This document shows positions 9,721 to 21,639 of a DNA stretch of 64,000 nucleotides, piece by piece (position 1 is the first letter of the stretch; each line of letters begins with the position of its first letter). The position numbers were made by a program, and so were the translations under genes. The notes under the pieces are model-generated. The model had not been told where the DNA came from. It worked only from the letters and a program-made list of their open reading frames with translations, and searched no databases. Source of the stretch: Bryopsis sp. KO-2023 (lineage: Eukaryota; Chlorophyta; Ulvophyceae; Bryopsidales; Bryopsidaceae); contig BSYQ01000008.1 in NCBI GenBank assembly GCA_030272585.1, positions 4,836,001-4,900,000 on the forward strand. The letters are read 5' to 3'.

Positions 9721-10312
9721 CACCCCAGTTCCAGAAATTCCATCCTGGTGCTCGCAATTCTGCAAGATCTAGAAAGTGGTCTAGTGATTTTAAGTGTACC
9801 CAAATGCTGAGTGGTAGGAAAGTTTCCAGGAAAGTGCTTGGTTCCGATCTCAAGCACTGAACAGTAAAACAGACATTTTTTTTCATAAGCGCTCCTCGAC
9901 AACACACACGTGTGGCTCTTCCATTCTCAAATACAAATTCAAATTGCAAATTTCGCAACCGTTTCATGAAACTCTTGTCAAGCCTTTCTTTTTTTTTTTG
10001 CTTGGTGTTGGTTGCTGGCATGATTCATTCGATAAACACAAAAAAAAAAAACATACGAAAATCAACAGCTACATTGAGAATGCGTAAACCCTCAATCCCC
10101 CTTCGATCAAAAACAAAGAGGAAAACAACCCCCCACCAATTCTCCAAAACAAACCCAATGATATACACAAACAAATCAAAAGAATACATCCCAATGATTT
10201 GGAACCCCACTGTGTTTTCTTTTTCTCAATTTCCTAAAAAAAGAGAATTTCTATAGCGATGGCCTGGGACGAAACAGCATGACAGCATGATTTCTCCTTT
10301 TCTGGCATTTGC
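9721..10312. other. Intergenic, no gene seen
   Basis: A/T-rich with homopolymer runs. Nothing with coding character or a recognisable element. Confidence 0.5.
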
Positions 10313-13300
10313 TCAGTCGGAGTCAGCATTGGCATCGGGATTTTGAAGTGGCAAGCTTTGCTGCCGCCTTTTCTTGAGTCTCCGGAAGAAAGCTTGAACT
10401 CTGTTGGGAAAAACCATCACCCCCATGGAAACAGACCTGAACAATTTTCGCAGCCTCTTGACACCCCCTATCAACGCCAGAAACAACAAAACCCCAACTC
10501 AGAAATTTGTGCATGTGTCAAATTAACCATTTCCATTTATTTATTTTTATTTTTTTCTTCTTAACCATTTTTTTTCCTTCACTAGTTCTTCCCAGAGCGC
10601 AACATTTCCATCTTGAAAATCGAAACTGCCAACATTGCAGGCCTTGTTCATGCATTTACCAAAAAAAGGCAAAGAACACCACATAGGCATGTACTTTGCC
10701 ATCGAAAATTTCCAAAACGAATCTTGCAAAAAAAAAAAGAGTGATCGGCCACTCTTCTTGTTCTACCGACATACAAGGTTTCTTCCACAACTATCTTAGG
10801 ACTACTTTTTTGAATTTTTGTTCATTTCAACAGAGAAACTCACGAGCATTGATAAAACTACTATAATATATATTTCCTGAAAGATCAACATACCTGATTG
10901 TGACGCCGCCACACCCAGCGCCAAGAGTGCCTGCGGGAAAAAAACAAAACAAAACAAAACATCCAGACACAATAAATGAATAACTCCTTTACATTAAAAA
11001 ACCCTGCCATTTGGTTCACGAACATTCCTCACCGTCGTTCTGTGCAAATCAATCGCAGGAAAAATAAAAATTATAAAAATTATTTAAAAAAAATAAAGGG
11101 AAAAGACCTCCCACCAGCAAAACAGAAAAGTAAATTGGATATCACATGTAGCTGCTACTTTATCTGCCATTGTAACTTTTTCTTGGTTAGTCATTTCGGC
11201 TACTTTACTGGAGGTCAGAAAACACCCTAATGCACCCTGGCAGCTGTGGGCGTAAAAAAAAAAAGAAAACAAAAAAAAAAAAAAAAAACAGTTGCCATGC
11301 AAAGAACCAAAAACCAACACAACATTTTATATTGCACAAAAAACCTACCCAGCTGGCTAGTCTCAACACTCGCAAACCTGGATCCACACCCCCAAAAAAG
11401 TTTCAAAAGAGTTTCAACATATTTTCACTTGTATATATACTTCAAAGGACAAACTGGAGAAAGTGAAGCCTTTTCCAAAATATGTGGTGATAACGGGGGT
11501 TTTCCCCTTACACTGTTGATGTCTTTGTCAGGAGGTTTCGTTTTCAATGAAGTTTTAGTCATCTTTTTTTAAAATATGTTGATGCAGGTTTGGAGGGTAT
11601 TACACTTATTTTGAGTTGAAGTTTTTCTCAAAGGTTTGGGCTAAATCACCTCGTCCTGAAATATGATTTTTCATTTTCATTTTCATTACCACCATCTCCC
11701 CACAGGAAAATAAAATGAAAAAGAAATAATGGAAAAAGGAAATAGTTCCAGTGAAAGAAGACACAATGGTGGCAAACAATCAATAGTAGCACCGACAATT
11801 GTGGTTACCTGGGGATGTTGGCATTTTCTCATTCAACGCTACCAGCCCCACAAACACACCTGCAAACACAACAGCCAAAATAACTTTATTGAAAACACAA
11901 GGTGAAAAAAAACAAAAAAACGTTTTCAGCTGTCCTAGTTGTCCTTTTTTTTTTTTTTTTTGTTTCCTTCGGGGGGAAGCCATGTTGGAACATGCGATTC
12001 GAAAACAAAAACAAAGTGAAGGCTTCCAAAGAAAACCCATAGTTTTCTTATTTATTTATTTATTTACTTATTTATTTAAATATCGAAACAAATCAGGGAA
12101 ACCCAACACTTCCCTGATCAACAGTAAAAAAAATGCATATTTAATTGAGGGTTGCTGAGTCGCACCTGTAACCATAGCAGCAACATTGGCAAATGTGCAG
12201 ACAGTGACTGTGTTTCCATCTTTCAGGCCTTGGGTTTGAGTGACAAAGCCCATGCTGGTCAAAGAAATGCTACAGCCCAACCCGACAGGGACCCACAGCA
12301 TGGAGAGCCGAGAAAATATAAATCCTGTTGCAGAAGAAAAAAAAATAAAAAAAATAAAACAAAAAAGATGTTGAAAAAAACGTTTAATTTCTTCCTGATC
12401 TGGTTTAATAAAAAGAAAACTGCACTTTCAACTTTTTTTTTTTTTTTTTGGGGGGGGGGGGATGATATGCTAACACAGATGAGTGTTCCTCCCAACCAAT
12501 TGTAGGCTCAAACAGAAAATGGAACAAAAACGGAGATTGACAACCCCGAAACATGGATGCCTCGACTTGAACTTCCCTCCCACTCCCCATTTTCAGAAAA
12601 AAAAGGGCAAAAAGACGAGGTCATAACATTTCCCCAAATTTTCACCTGTTCGAAGAGCTGCTGCCGACAGACCAAAGTACGCCCCAGCCTCCAAGCCGCA
12701 CAGCATCCCTTCGTTCTGAACACTCCCCTCTTTAGTGCCCACCCCCCTCCCAGCATGATATTTCTGTCGCAGCGCACTCACCAAACCTTGAATTACCCAA
12801 CCCCAAACAAGCCACACGCACACACACACAATTTATGGCAAAAGCCTTGACAAAAATAGCCACCGACTCCAATACGTGGCAAACCTCACCCCCACACTCT
12901 GGTCATCACAGCTATTAATTCAGCGTTGTAAAACTTGCGGAATTTCAGGGATTTCGCACAAAAACGCACCAGGGGATGATTCATGCTGTCACATTGGACT
13001 GCTCTTCGGCCCACCCACCTAGGGCTGCTGCGAAGAAGATCAGCGTCCCAAGTACCCACCTCACTGGGACAGTTTCCTCTTGATCGACCGTTTTGTTTGC
13101 CAATCCTGGCTGCTGTGGTGTGTCGCTGGCCCCATCGCCAGCAACCCCCAAACCCATCGTCCCCAGCAAACAAAAGGCAGCAGAGGACCACTGTTGAGCT
13201 TCCAGTCTTTCCTGATATTTGGAAAAAAATACAAGAGTCCAGCCCACAACCGGGTTAGTCGTTTGAAAAAAACAAAAAACAAACGGTTTTTGGAGCGGTG

Positions 13301-14097
13301 AGTTCATACCGCTCATTAGAACAATAATGAACAATAGCTTGCAGAAGTAAGTGAGGGTTTTAGCACCATATCAGAACAATCACGCAGGCCAAGTTGAAAC
13401 AACTCCACCATAATTCTTTTTCGAGAATTTCTTTCAGAAAAAACATGATCTCAGTTGAATGATGAGTGGATGTCAAAATTGGGGTACCGAAGCTTTTCCA
13501 AAGAAGCACAGGGCAATTCCAGGTTGGGGCAACAATTAGAGGGGAAAAAATTGGTACGACTGTGTCCAGACATTATCACTCTTACCTTGAGATAGAAGTG
13601 TGAGAACATTGCAAGAAAAACAAGACCCACAGAGCTCACAGGCTGCACAATTGAGACCTGCCAATGAAATAGAACCAAAAAATAAATAAATGATTTAATC
13701 TTTGGATGAGAATCGAACATAGTCGGTCTGAGAATGGTTGCCTTTTTCCCTCAACTTTCAGTCGTCTCTTGGTTTTTTTTCTTGTCCACATCGCAATTCT
13801 ATTTTTTGTTTCTTATTTTCTGTTCTCACTTTTTCAGCATAAAATTTGAAAGAAATTGAAAGGAAAAAAAAAACGACGAAGTACCGGAGCATTTCCCAAG
13901 GCGACGGCCATCAAAGCTCCACCTCCAATATCCACTGCCACTCCAATTAACCACTGCTTGCTTCTCGCATATTGTCGAAGAGTCCGAGAATCGAGCGACA
14001 GTTTTGGCAAAGTGGCGGTGGCCTGTTTCTGCAGAGCTTTCCCTATATTGTTGCCAGTGGACGCCAAAACCGTGATTGCTATCATTGCCCACAGCAT
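10313..14097 (-). CDS. NIPA-like magnesium transporter (DMT superfamily), nine exons
   Basis: Exons on the minus strand: 14097-13885, 13657-13586, 13211-13065, 12715-12646, 12324-12166, 11859-11809, 11377-11349, 10930-10894, 10398-10313. Every junction is GT-AG with matching phase; the sum is 864 nt (287 aa). The product is a multi-pass membrane protein matching NIPA/DUF803 in order: TM1 with GNNIGKALQK, the block DIGGGALMAVALGNAP, VSIVQPVSSVGLVFLAMFSH, ERLEAQQW, CGLEAGAYFGLSAAALRTG, FVTQTQGLKDGNTVTVCTF and AAMVTGVFVGLVALNE. It ends in a basic cytoplasmic tail (RRLKKRRQQ) and DANADSD. About 30 residues between ERLEAQQW and the CGLEAG helix form a hydrophilic loop. NIPA proteins move Mg2+ across plasma or endosomal membranes; the substrate here is inferred. 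The start is the first ATG before TM1. Exon 9 uses acceptor AGAG at 10399 to stay in frame. Confidence 0.85.
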
Positions 14098-15096
14098 CTC
14101 GACCTGTTTTCGCCAAGGCCGAGGAAATTACGGGGGAAAAAAGGCAAAATCGCAGAGTTTCTGGATGGGCAGGACTCTGGTGACGGCGAATCAAGGAAAA
14201 GGGTGTGATTGAAGGGTGCCGAATCACACTTGCACCCCCAAAATAGACCTACTGTTGCTCATTCGTCCAGCATAATGTGGATGACTCAGCAGTTCAGTTA
14301 TGAGCCTTCACAGGCAAGCCACCGAGATTTCTCCAAGCCTTCAAATGGGCCCAGCGAAAACCAACAGCTTTGAAAACAGCTGCCTCATGCTTCATTTCAG
14401 AATGAAGGAACCCGCCAAAACCCACCCGAGCGAAGAGCAATTGTAAGACAAAATTGTCTTGCAAGACAAAAAACGCATAAGATAGCGTTTGGTTGCATGC
14501 TTGCTTGAGTGCTTGCAGAAGTACTTTTTGCAAGAAGAGCGATTAAGTGGGGGCTCTTCGTTTCTTTCCTCATGTCGTGTGTTTATGTACGTGGAACAGT
14601 TGACACTGGTATGTGTAGGAAATGACGTAAAGCTTGCTTTTCACGTCCTTTCCCGTTACAATATCAGAGAGACGCATGAGTCATGCGGCATGACGCATGG
14701 TCATGGTGAGAAAAAGAGAATCACGAAAACACAAACTGCTGCGGTAAATTTGCCGCTCTGTCGAAAGCCCACCGGTTTCCAAGCTTGCGAATCAACTGTA
14801 GAAACACTGGTAGCAGTCTCCGATATTAGACAGTCTCTTCTGATTGTGTTTCATTTTGCTATGTTTTCATTGTTACATGTGCATTTTTTCATGCAAAAAT
14901 AGGAATCGTTCTTTCATGCAACGAAAAAGGTTTGGGACTCGAGTATGAACGGCTGATAGCTGGTGCAAAAGTGCTGGCTGGCTTGCCCAATAGCGGAAAG
15001 GTCCTTTTTGAAACTCACAGGTTCAAGGAAAACGTTTCTGTTTTATCGGCACTTATTGCCCGATGCAACTCAATTACACAGCTAAAGACAGACAGA

Positions 15097-15131
<35 letters not shown>

Positions 15132-16166
15132 TTTTTTTCCATTTCTTTTTCGAAATACTGCCTTACAAGGATCACCAATCAAGCCCCGCTGCCTTTCCAA
15201 CTGGAAACCAACAATTTCATGTTCAGAAAACAGCCCTTTTCCTGCATAACATGGCTGCAGCTTTTTTTTTATTAAAGGGGGAAAAAAAGAGTTCCGAGGG
15301 GAACACGAAACGGTTCTTTTCAAAAGCCCTAACCTCGAATTCCAAAGAATTGTAATTCCTTTTATGAGAAAAACAGAGGCACAGCCAAGAATCCCCGTTC
15401 GACCTCCCCTCCTAAACACACATGCCCAAACCACATTTATGTCCATTCCCAAAGAAGAAAAAGAACTGAGAAGAAAAAAAACAACACCAATCCCTCCCCT
15501 AAAAAGTGATTGCCAGCATTTGACAAGAAGTGCCACAGGGGATCGGTAATTTCGTTCTCTTCTTTTTTTCCTTCTTTTTTTGTGTGTGTGCAGAGGAATA
15601 AATCTTGAAAACCCCTTTTTTTTTGAATTTATATGCGATTTAATCCCTGGAATCAATTCCAGAGGGAGGACACCAAACAACAAAAACAAACACTTCGACG
15701 GACGATCTGCTTCTCAGAAGAAGAAAAAAAAAGGCTTTCCGTAGTCGGAAGCCACCCCACTGAACAAACGGCGTCACAGAGAAAACCACAAAAAAAAACA
15801 ACAGTCTATGGGTGGTCTCGTGAAGCAAGGACCTCAACCTGCAAGAAAAAGTCAAAACGGGACAAAAAAACAAATTAGCACCTCAACCTGCAAGTAATAT
15901 TGAACATGGGTTAAAAAAACAGACGCCTATGTATATCCAGAAAAATCCAGAATAAGGGAGTTTTAAATGCGAAATCAGTGAACCGTCCAGGGCAGGAAAG
16001 ACAATCATGGATTTGGGGAAATGTCCTCTTTGCTTCTGCATTTTCTTCTTACAAATGTAGGAATCCACAATATTCCATCCTGTCTCAGAAAAAAAAAAAA
16101 AAAAAACAGTGAACATCGCTGTCCAAAAAACCCTGCCAGGCACCAATGCTAGAAGCAGAAACGAAT
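14098..16166. other. Long intergenic region
   Basis: About 2 kb with no supported gene. It contains A/T runs and the CA microsatellite at 15099-15130. Upstream regulatory DNA of the NIPA-like gene should lie just right of 14097, but no motif stands out. Confidence 0.5.
15099..15130. repeat. (CA)n microsatellite
   Basis: Sixteen uninterrupted CA units, followed by a T run. Confidence 0.97.
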
Positions 16167-17085
16167 TTAAAAAAACTTCTTGGAGCCGTGGGAAAACGAC
16201 TCCATATGGAACATTGGCGCACCCCAGAGCATGAAGATCGCCAAGGGTGCCGTAGCAATTACAGCCATCCACCCTCCAAGCCCATCCAGAACACCAGCTT
16301 CGACTCCAAATGTGGTCGGACCAAGCTGCACATCGCAATCGAAAACAAAACACACACAGCGGTAACCAAACAGTGTAGGGAAAGCATTGAGTGGATTTGT
16401 AGGACTGCAAGAAAAGCTACGCATTTCATTTTTATTCAATGCTGGAATGTAGTTTTGTTTTTCCATTCAGGTCTACATTTACAGGTGGTCAAAAGCTGAC
16501 TGGAAGGTTTTTTAAAAGCAATTCGCTGTTTCGTTATTTTTTTAAAACAATTTTGGGAGGTGTGGAGCTGATTCAGAGAAAGCAACAGGAAAACAACTGT
16601 CAAGTTTCTGCTCACGGTGAAGGCTGGCTGGCCGAATTGGTTCCTCGGAATCAAATTCAAAACGCGTCCCCGCACAGAAATCTCATCAGCAGAGCCGCAG
16701 TCTAGGCCAAACAATAAAACAGAAACTTAAGAAATAAAACTCCACGTCAAAACCACGGCTCCAGAAACGCTTGCCAATATGTAGGTCTAGATCGACCACC
16801 AGCAACGTCCCAACAGTTTTTTTCCCTTGTATGATCCAATTATTCGGTGGAAAAGAATCTGCGTGGCGCCGCCTGTTCCGTCGGAACCCTTTGGACTAAA
16901 GCTTCCCAAACGACACCTCCCTTCCTCAAATGCAAAACACTCAAGAGGATCGCGTCACCTGAGCAGCCGGCGCTGACCAGGTCCCTTTTCGTGTGAGCGA
17001 TCGTCTCCGCCGAACAGACGCCGAAACCAACAATCACCAGCAACCCCACGACCAATCCAAATCGCCTCATCATGCAAGCGTCCAT
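16167..17085 (-). CDS. Small secreted or membrane protein, three exons, unknown
   Basis: Exons 17085-16959, 16701-16616, 16325-16167 on the minus strand; GT-AG junctions in phase and 372 nt in total (123 aa). The N-terminus is a clear signal peptide (MMRRFGLVVGLLVIVGFGVC, cleavage probably after SA). The mature part has a Cys-containing segment (SAGCSDCGSADE), NLIPRNQFGQPAFT, and a glycine-rich hydrophobic stretch (LDGLGGWMAVIATAPLAIFM) long enough for one membrane helix, ending HGSKKFF. The upstream ATG at 17085 precedes two more ATGs near 17070. No family recognised. The last exon may instead continue through an unrecognised donor, so the C-terminus is less certain than the N-terminus. Confidence 0.6.
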
Positions 17086-17614
17086 CGTCACCGAACGGCG
17101 AGTCGCAGCAAACACGGCCCTTATCCTTTCCGAGTGATTCTTTTTGTGTTTTGTGTTCCTCCTAGGACCGGTGTTTCTGCTCGCCAACCCTCTGGACTGA
17201 AAGTCGAAGATTCGCACGAACGGGTGGAACAAATTGTCCCCTTCGAAATCCTTTTGAGCTCGGCCATCAGTCGCCGGGCTCCATCATTTGACATGCACGT
17301 CCCATCATCATCGGTGGGTTGACAAACCCCTTCCGCACAGCACAGCTCCCAACAGAAATGCATTTTCGTTCTTTCGTTGATTGATTTTTGCTTTTGACCA
17401 AACAAAAAAACAAACAAACAAACATCAATTACATGTTTGACCAAACCAAAAATATTGTTTGCTTTTGCTTATCTATGGGGATCATGGCTGTAACGATTGG
17501 TTATTTCTTTTCTGTTTTTTTCAGAAAACAACTGTTGAGTCTTTTTCATTGGGAACCTCTGGAAGTTATGAGCCCTTTTTTGATGAGTAATCAAAGGACA
17601 GAGAGGGGAAAAAA
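17086..17614. other. Intergenic, no gene seen
   Basis: Simple A-rich runs (AACAAACAAACAAAC near 17400) and no supported coding sequence. Confidence 0.5.
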
Positions 17615-18800
17615 ATCCTCCAGTGCTGAGTCATTCACCCAACCCCCAAAACAATCCATGATGACAGAAATCTGAAAAAGAAAAAATATCATTACAACAT
17701 CCATCCCCACTGATGGTGCTGCCACATAACCCAAACAAGACACACTGCAAACAAAGCAAATAAAAAAATATCAACCCTTCGAAAATGGGGAATTCCCCAT
17801 TTTTTTCTTCAAATAAAAACTAATGTTTAATCATCATGACCAGCAAAATGATCAGATGTCTGAAGGACCCGCTGGCGGTGGTGGAGAAGTGAAAGGAGCG
17901 TCCGGACTAGCGGCAGCCTGGGAGCTGGCCGAAGACGCGAAGGAAGGGGGGGGAGCGGCCCTGTACAGTCGAAACACGAAAGTCGAAACACTTGTCAACA
18001 ACAATCGCGAAAATAGCTCGCCAGAAACAGAATCCCCTTCGCAGTCACACTTAACAAAAGCAAGCAGAGTGCAAGGCGATCAGAGCAGCTTTCAGAGCTT
18101 CGCCTTTTGTTGAACGAAGAGAAACATCGAACAGCTTGCAAGACTGGAAGAGTGTCCAAGGAAGAAAATTACCTCTGCTCCTCAGTTCCGAGCAGCCAGT
18201 CCGTCTCGTCGTCGTCCTCACCACAAGGAAGCGGCAAACAGCACGCTGCCGACAACCAGACTCGAATCTTAGATGGGGTTCTCCTCCTCTTTTTGGGACT
18301 GGGGGTGGGTTTTGCGCGGAGGAACCTCTCGACGCGGTCGGTGAATGCGTTCACCAGGGTTCTCGTGGAGGAGAACTCGGCCTGGAGGCGGTGAAAACGC
18401 CCTTCAAGTGTCCGTATTTCGTGCTTCAGAAGGCACGCTTCGGCTCCAGGGTCTGCAAGGATAAACAGAAAGTCGACACATCCGTCAAATCTTTTCCGAT
18501 ATATGTGTTCGAGACTTTGTCGAACACTGCAACCAGCAGAACGGGACTCCAGAAACTTACTGAGTGGTTGTCGAGGCATTGTTTTTTTGAGAAGGCACCA
18601 GGAACTGGAAAGCAGAAAGAAAGGCTTTGACACGTTTGAACCTTTCGGATGTTTCCGTGCACGCAGCCTGTTTTGTCGGCAAGAATATGTGTGGTTGTGC
18701 GGTACAGTGTACTGCTTCACATATCCTTCCCGTAACACTCTTCCCATGACTGACCCTCGGCGACGAACCTCCCTGGGCGTTAATAATTCCTTGTCAACAG
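17615..18800 (-). repeat. Dispersed family unit, copy 2
   Basis: Inverted relative to copy 1 and most like it, including the GAATGACTCAGCACTGGGGG block at its 3' edge and the GTTCGTCGCCGAGGG block at its 5' edge. Confidence 0.88.
18173..18579 (-). CDS. Four-copy family protein, copy 2 (exon 3 decayed)
   Basis: Exon 1 is 18579-18561 (MPRQPL), exon 2 is 18452-18173 (280 nt, same length as copy 1). The intron between them runs GTAAGT...TTGCAG. Exon 2 encodes NPGAEACLLKHEIRTL, AFTDRVERFLRA, PKKRRRTPSKIR and an acidic end DDDETDWLLGTEEQ. The putative 29-nt intron (18172-18144) is retained with donor GTAATT and acceptor TTCCAG. Exon 3 then has two in-frame TGA codons before its hydrophobic part, although that part itself (LLLTSVSTFVFRLYRA) and the Pro/Ser tail remain readable. 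Exon 2 is clean in this copy. Confidence 0.6.
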
Positions 18801-19660
18801 TTTCAACGAGTGGTAGTCCAATTGATGTCGGCCAGTCGTGGCCACGGTGACGAGAATCAAGGAAGTTTTTTCCAAACCCTGCAAAAATCGACAATGGCAA
18901 CTTGCAACTGGGGACAAGGAATTGAAAACGACCACGGTTGCGCCAACCAGCAGGAGTTTTTTTCCTGAGGGTGAGAAAATAATAGCTTTTTTTTTCTGGA
19001 GGAGTACAAAGCCTTTGATTTTGAGAGGATAAATTTAGCTTGATCAGTTTTTTTTTTTTTAAACATATGTACACATGTGTTCTCTTCATAGGAATTCATA
19101 TTTGAGCACAGGATACATCCCCTCCATAGCGCTCTTGAGGTAATCTTTTTTTAATATTTCAACTGACCTCCATTGTCATCACTAATTAGTTTTAGGGTTT
19201 TTTTCCTTAATTATCCAGCACCAACTCGAAATGTCCCCCAATTCCAACCATGGCAAGTCTCCATCACATATTTTTCCACCTCTTTCATGTTGCATTTCCT
19301 TCAGTAAAAAGATCGTTGCATTTTCCAAGGGCACCAGCTGCCTTGTGAATATCTAGGGGTGTTCTTTTCTGATGGAAGGGCCAGGAGGAGGGGGAATCCA
19401 TCAACACCACCAGTCGGGTGGTGGATGGTTTTTTCGGAAACAAGGAACGCCCATATCTCAAGAGATTCGAAGGGGGTTAGTCCGCTATTAGAGGACACCC
19501 CCAGACTTGGGCTCAGCATATGAAGGTGTGGACACCCTCAAGAGAAAGCTGTTTGAGGTCAACAATGCTTTTCACTCATGGATAAAAGATTTACAGTGCA
19601 CTGAGAATGTCGTTTTTTGTTTTCCAAGTCTACGTCTTGCTCGAGACAACCAACCAACTA
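18801..19660. other. Intergenic, no gene seen
   Basis: Nothing beyond T runs; no frame with splice support. Confidence 0.45.
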
Positions 19661-19666
19661 CCACAG

Positions 19667-21557
19667 TTACATTAAAAAACACAGAGAGGCCATCAAATCA
19701 TTTGTTGTTCTTTTCATCAGAGCCATTGTTACTTCCGCCGATAATTGTCCTGTTGTTCCGGCAGGCCTCACACACACAAAGAACAGCCTACCTTTGTTGT
19801 CTCCCTGCTTCTTGACCTCGCGAATCACACAAGGCTCAGAATGCCCCCGACACAGCGGCGGCTTCATTTTGTCGAAAATCCCTTTCCAAGCAGCCACGCT
19901 CTCCTCTCTGTCTTTCACCTGACTTTCTGCCTTTCCGGTGTCACACTCATTTCCTGGTTTGGGCTGGGGCCAGTCACCGACACTGGGAGGAGGAATCGAT
20001 GGCCCTCCACTACAGGATTTTGTTCTCTTCAGAAAGCGATCCAGTCCAAGCTGAGTTTTCTTTCTCTTGGTTGCCCCAGGGTGGCTGGGCTGCTCCTCAA
20101 ATCGACGTTTATCAGTCTTCTGTCGAGTGTATGGTTCGTCACTGACCATGGATCAGCCTGATAGCTGCTTGTCTGTCAGACCTCCAGTGAAACGTCTCGC
20201 TCCCTTGCCTCAGCAAGTACTAAAGCACACAAGCGGAAGTACAAGCATCTGGAGCTTCTGATTGGAGGCGTGTCCAAGGTTTGCAGTTTCCAAAGGTTTC
20301 CAAAATTCATTTTTGCAAAAACTGGGGCATGGTCTGATCCCTCCTTGTCACTCCAGATATCCTGAATGCAATCAAAACAACAACTTCAGCCCATGCATTT
20401 TTATCGACCGTACATTGTATTAGTCAACCCACAAGATCATTGTAGCCACAGTGGTCCCCACTCACAGCATCCAAAAATGATTGGAGGAAGTCCCCCACCA
20501 AAATCACGTTTCGACCGTACTCCACCAGCGCATCTGTATGGGCTTTCAGAGCCTGTAACAACATTTTAGCAGAAATCAATGCCACCCTTTTGACCAAAAA
20601 CTCTACCATTTGCTGCCATCCTGATCCACAATTGCAGGGGAGAAAAACAGGAAATCAAACTACAATCAAGTAAAAATCCATTGAAGAAAAGACAATGGTT
20701 GTGTGAGAAAAGCACCTTGTACCATCTGAGTTCGAAATCCATTCTCTCCTCGACTTTTTCCTCTGAAGTTATGGCGGGTGCATAGATGTTTATGAGAAAA
20801 AACTCTCCATGACCGGTGGCTAAAAACCTGCCTTCTGAGTCCAGTTCCGCAATCTCCTCCAAATCAACGGCCTCCAGGACATCCCCCTACAAGCAAGATC
20901 ATTATTAACCACGATTCCAGAAACTGGTAGACTCCCATACGCCAGCAAATGTGAAGCGACCTTCCGGACATCCACCGAAATCATGTAATATATAATCAAT
21001 AATTATTATTTTTTTGAAATTATTAATTAAGCGGCCTTTTCCACCACTAGGCATTTTATGTCTTTTTCAACCACCTCATGGTAGATATGAATTGTGCAGT
21101 GAAGCTCCACAAGTGAAGGGCACACAGGTTCCTTTTTGGCAAAAAGTAGCAACCCCTGAGTAGCCAGTCTTGGTCATGTTTCATTCGACAGGACAGCCAG
21201 GAAAACCACACTGCAAAGAGCAACTCAGCAACCATGCACCAAAGCCAAATCCGTGTCCAGTTCCAATCTTGCCAGTTTTGTTTCTTGGATGCAAACTATG
21301 TCTGGAGAAAAGGGCACATTTCAAAATGTATTGATAATATTTATTCTGCAACCCATGTTCGAGCCAGTTTTTCTGTTATTCCATTACTAAAGCACAGGTA
21401 GAAAAGTTTTGCTGTGGTAACCAAACTATTCAGCATGGTGATTTTAGTATGATAAAATAAATACATTTCAATATATCCTCACCAGCTTCGAGAGAGTCCA
21501 GAAAAAACTTGCGCAATATCGCTCTCAGCCCATTGACGTTCCAACAAAGCAGCCGCT
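19667..21557 (-). pseudogene. APE2-type AP endonuclease, decayed
   Basis: Homologous blocks appear in APE2 order on the minus strand. Exon near 21557-21483: CWNVNGLRAILRKFFLDSL (first metal-binding Asn). Exon from 21301: DIVCIQETKLARL (catalytic Glu), then TGYSGVATFCQKGT in the same exon but in a shifted frame after in-frame stops. Exon 20886-20715: ELDSEGRFLATGHGEFFLIN and IYAPAI. Exon 20552-20466: EYGRNVILVGDF, where the family has GDxN but this copy reads GDFLQ. Exon from 20359: EGSDHAPVFA (the GSDH motif). A C-terminal exon (about 20149-19740) has a PCNA-binding motif (QLGLDRFL) and most of a GRF zinc finger (CRGHSEPC...FFVCVRP), lacking the final CNFF. The exon that should carry the R-x-D motif was not found. 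APE2 repairs abasic and 3'-blocked DNA in the nucleus; this copy probably cannot. Confidence 0.65.
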
Positions 21558-21639
21558 TTCATCGAACATGCCCAACAGCACAAACGCACAACTCCCATTC
21601 ATCCAAACCCCTGAAGCTGTTAGTTCTCAACCAAACAGT

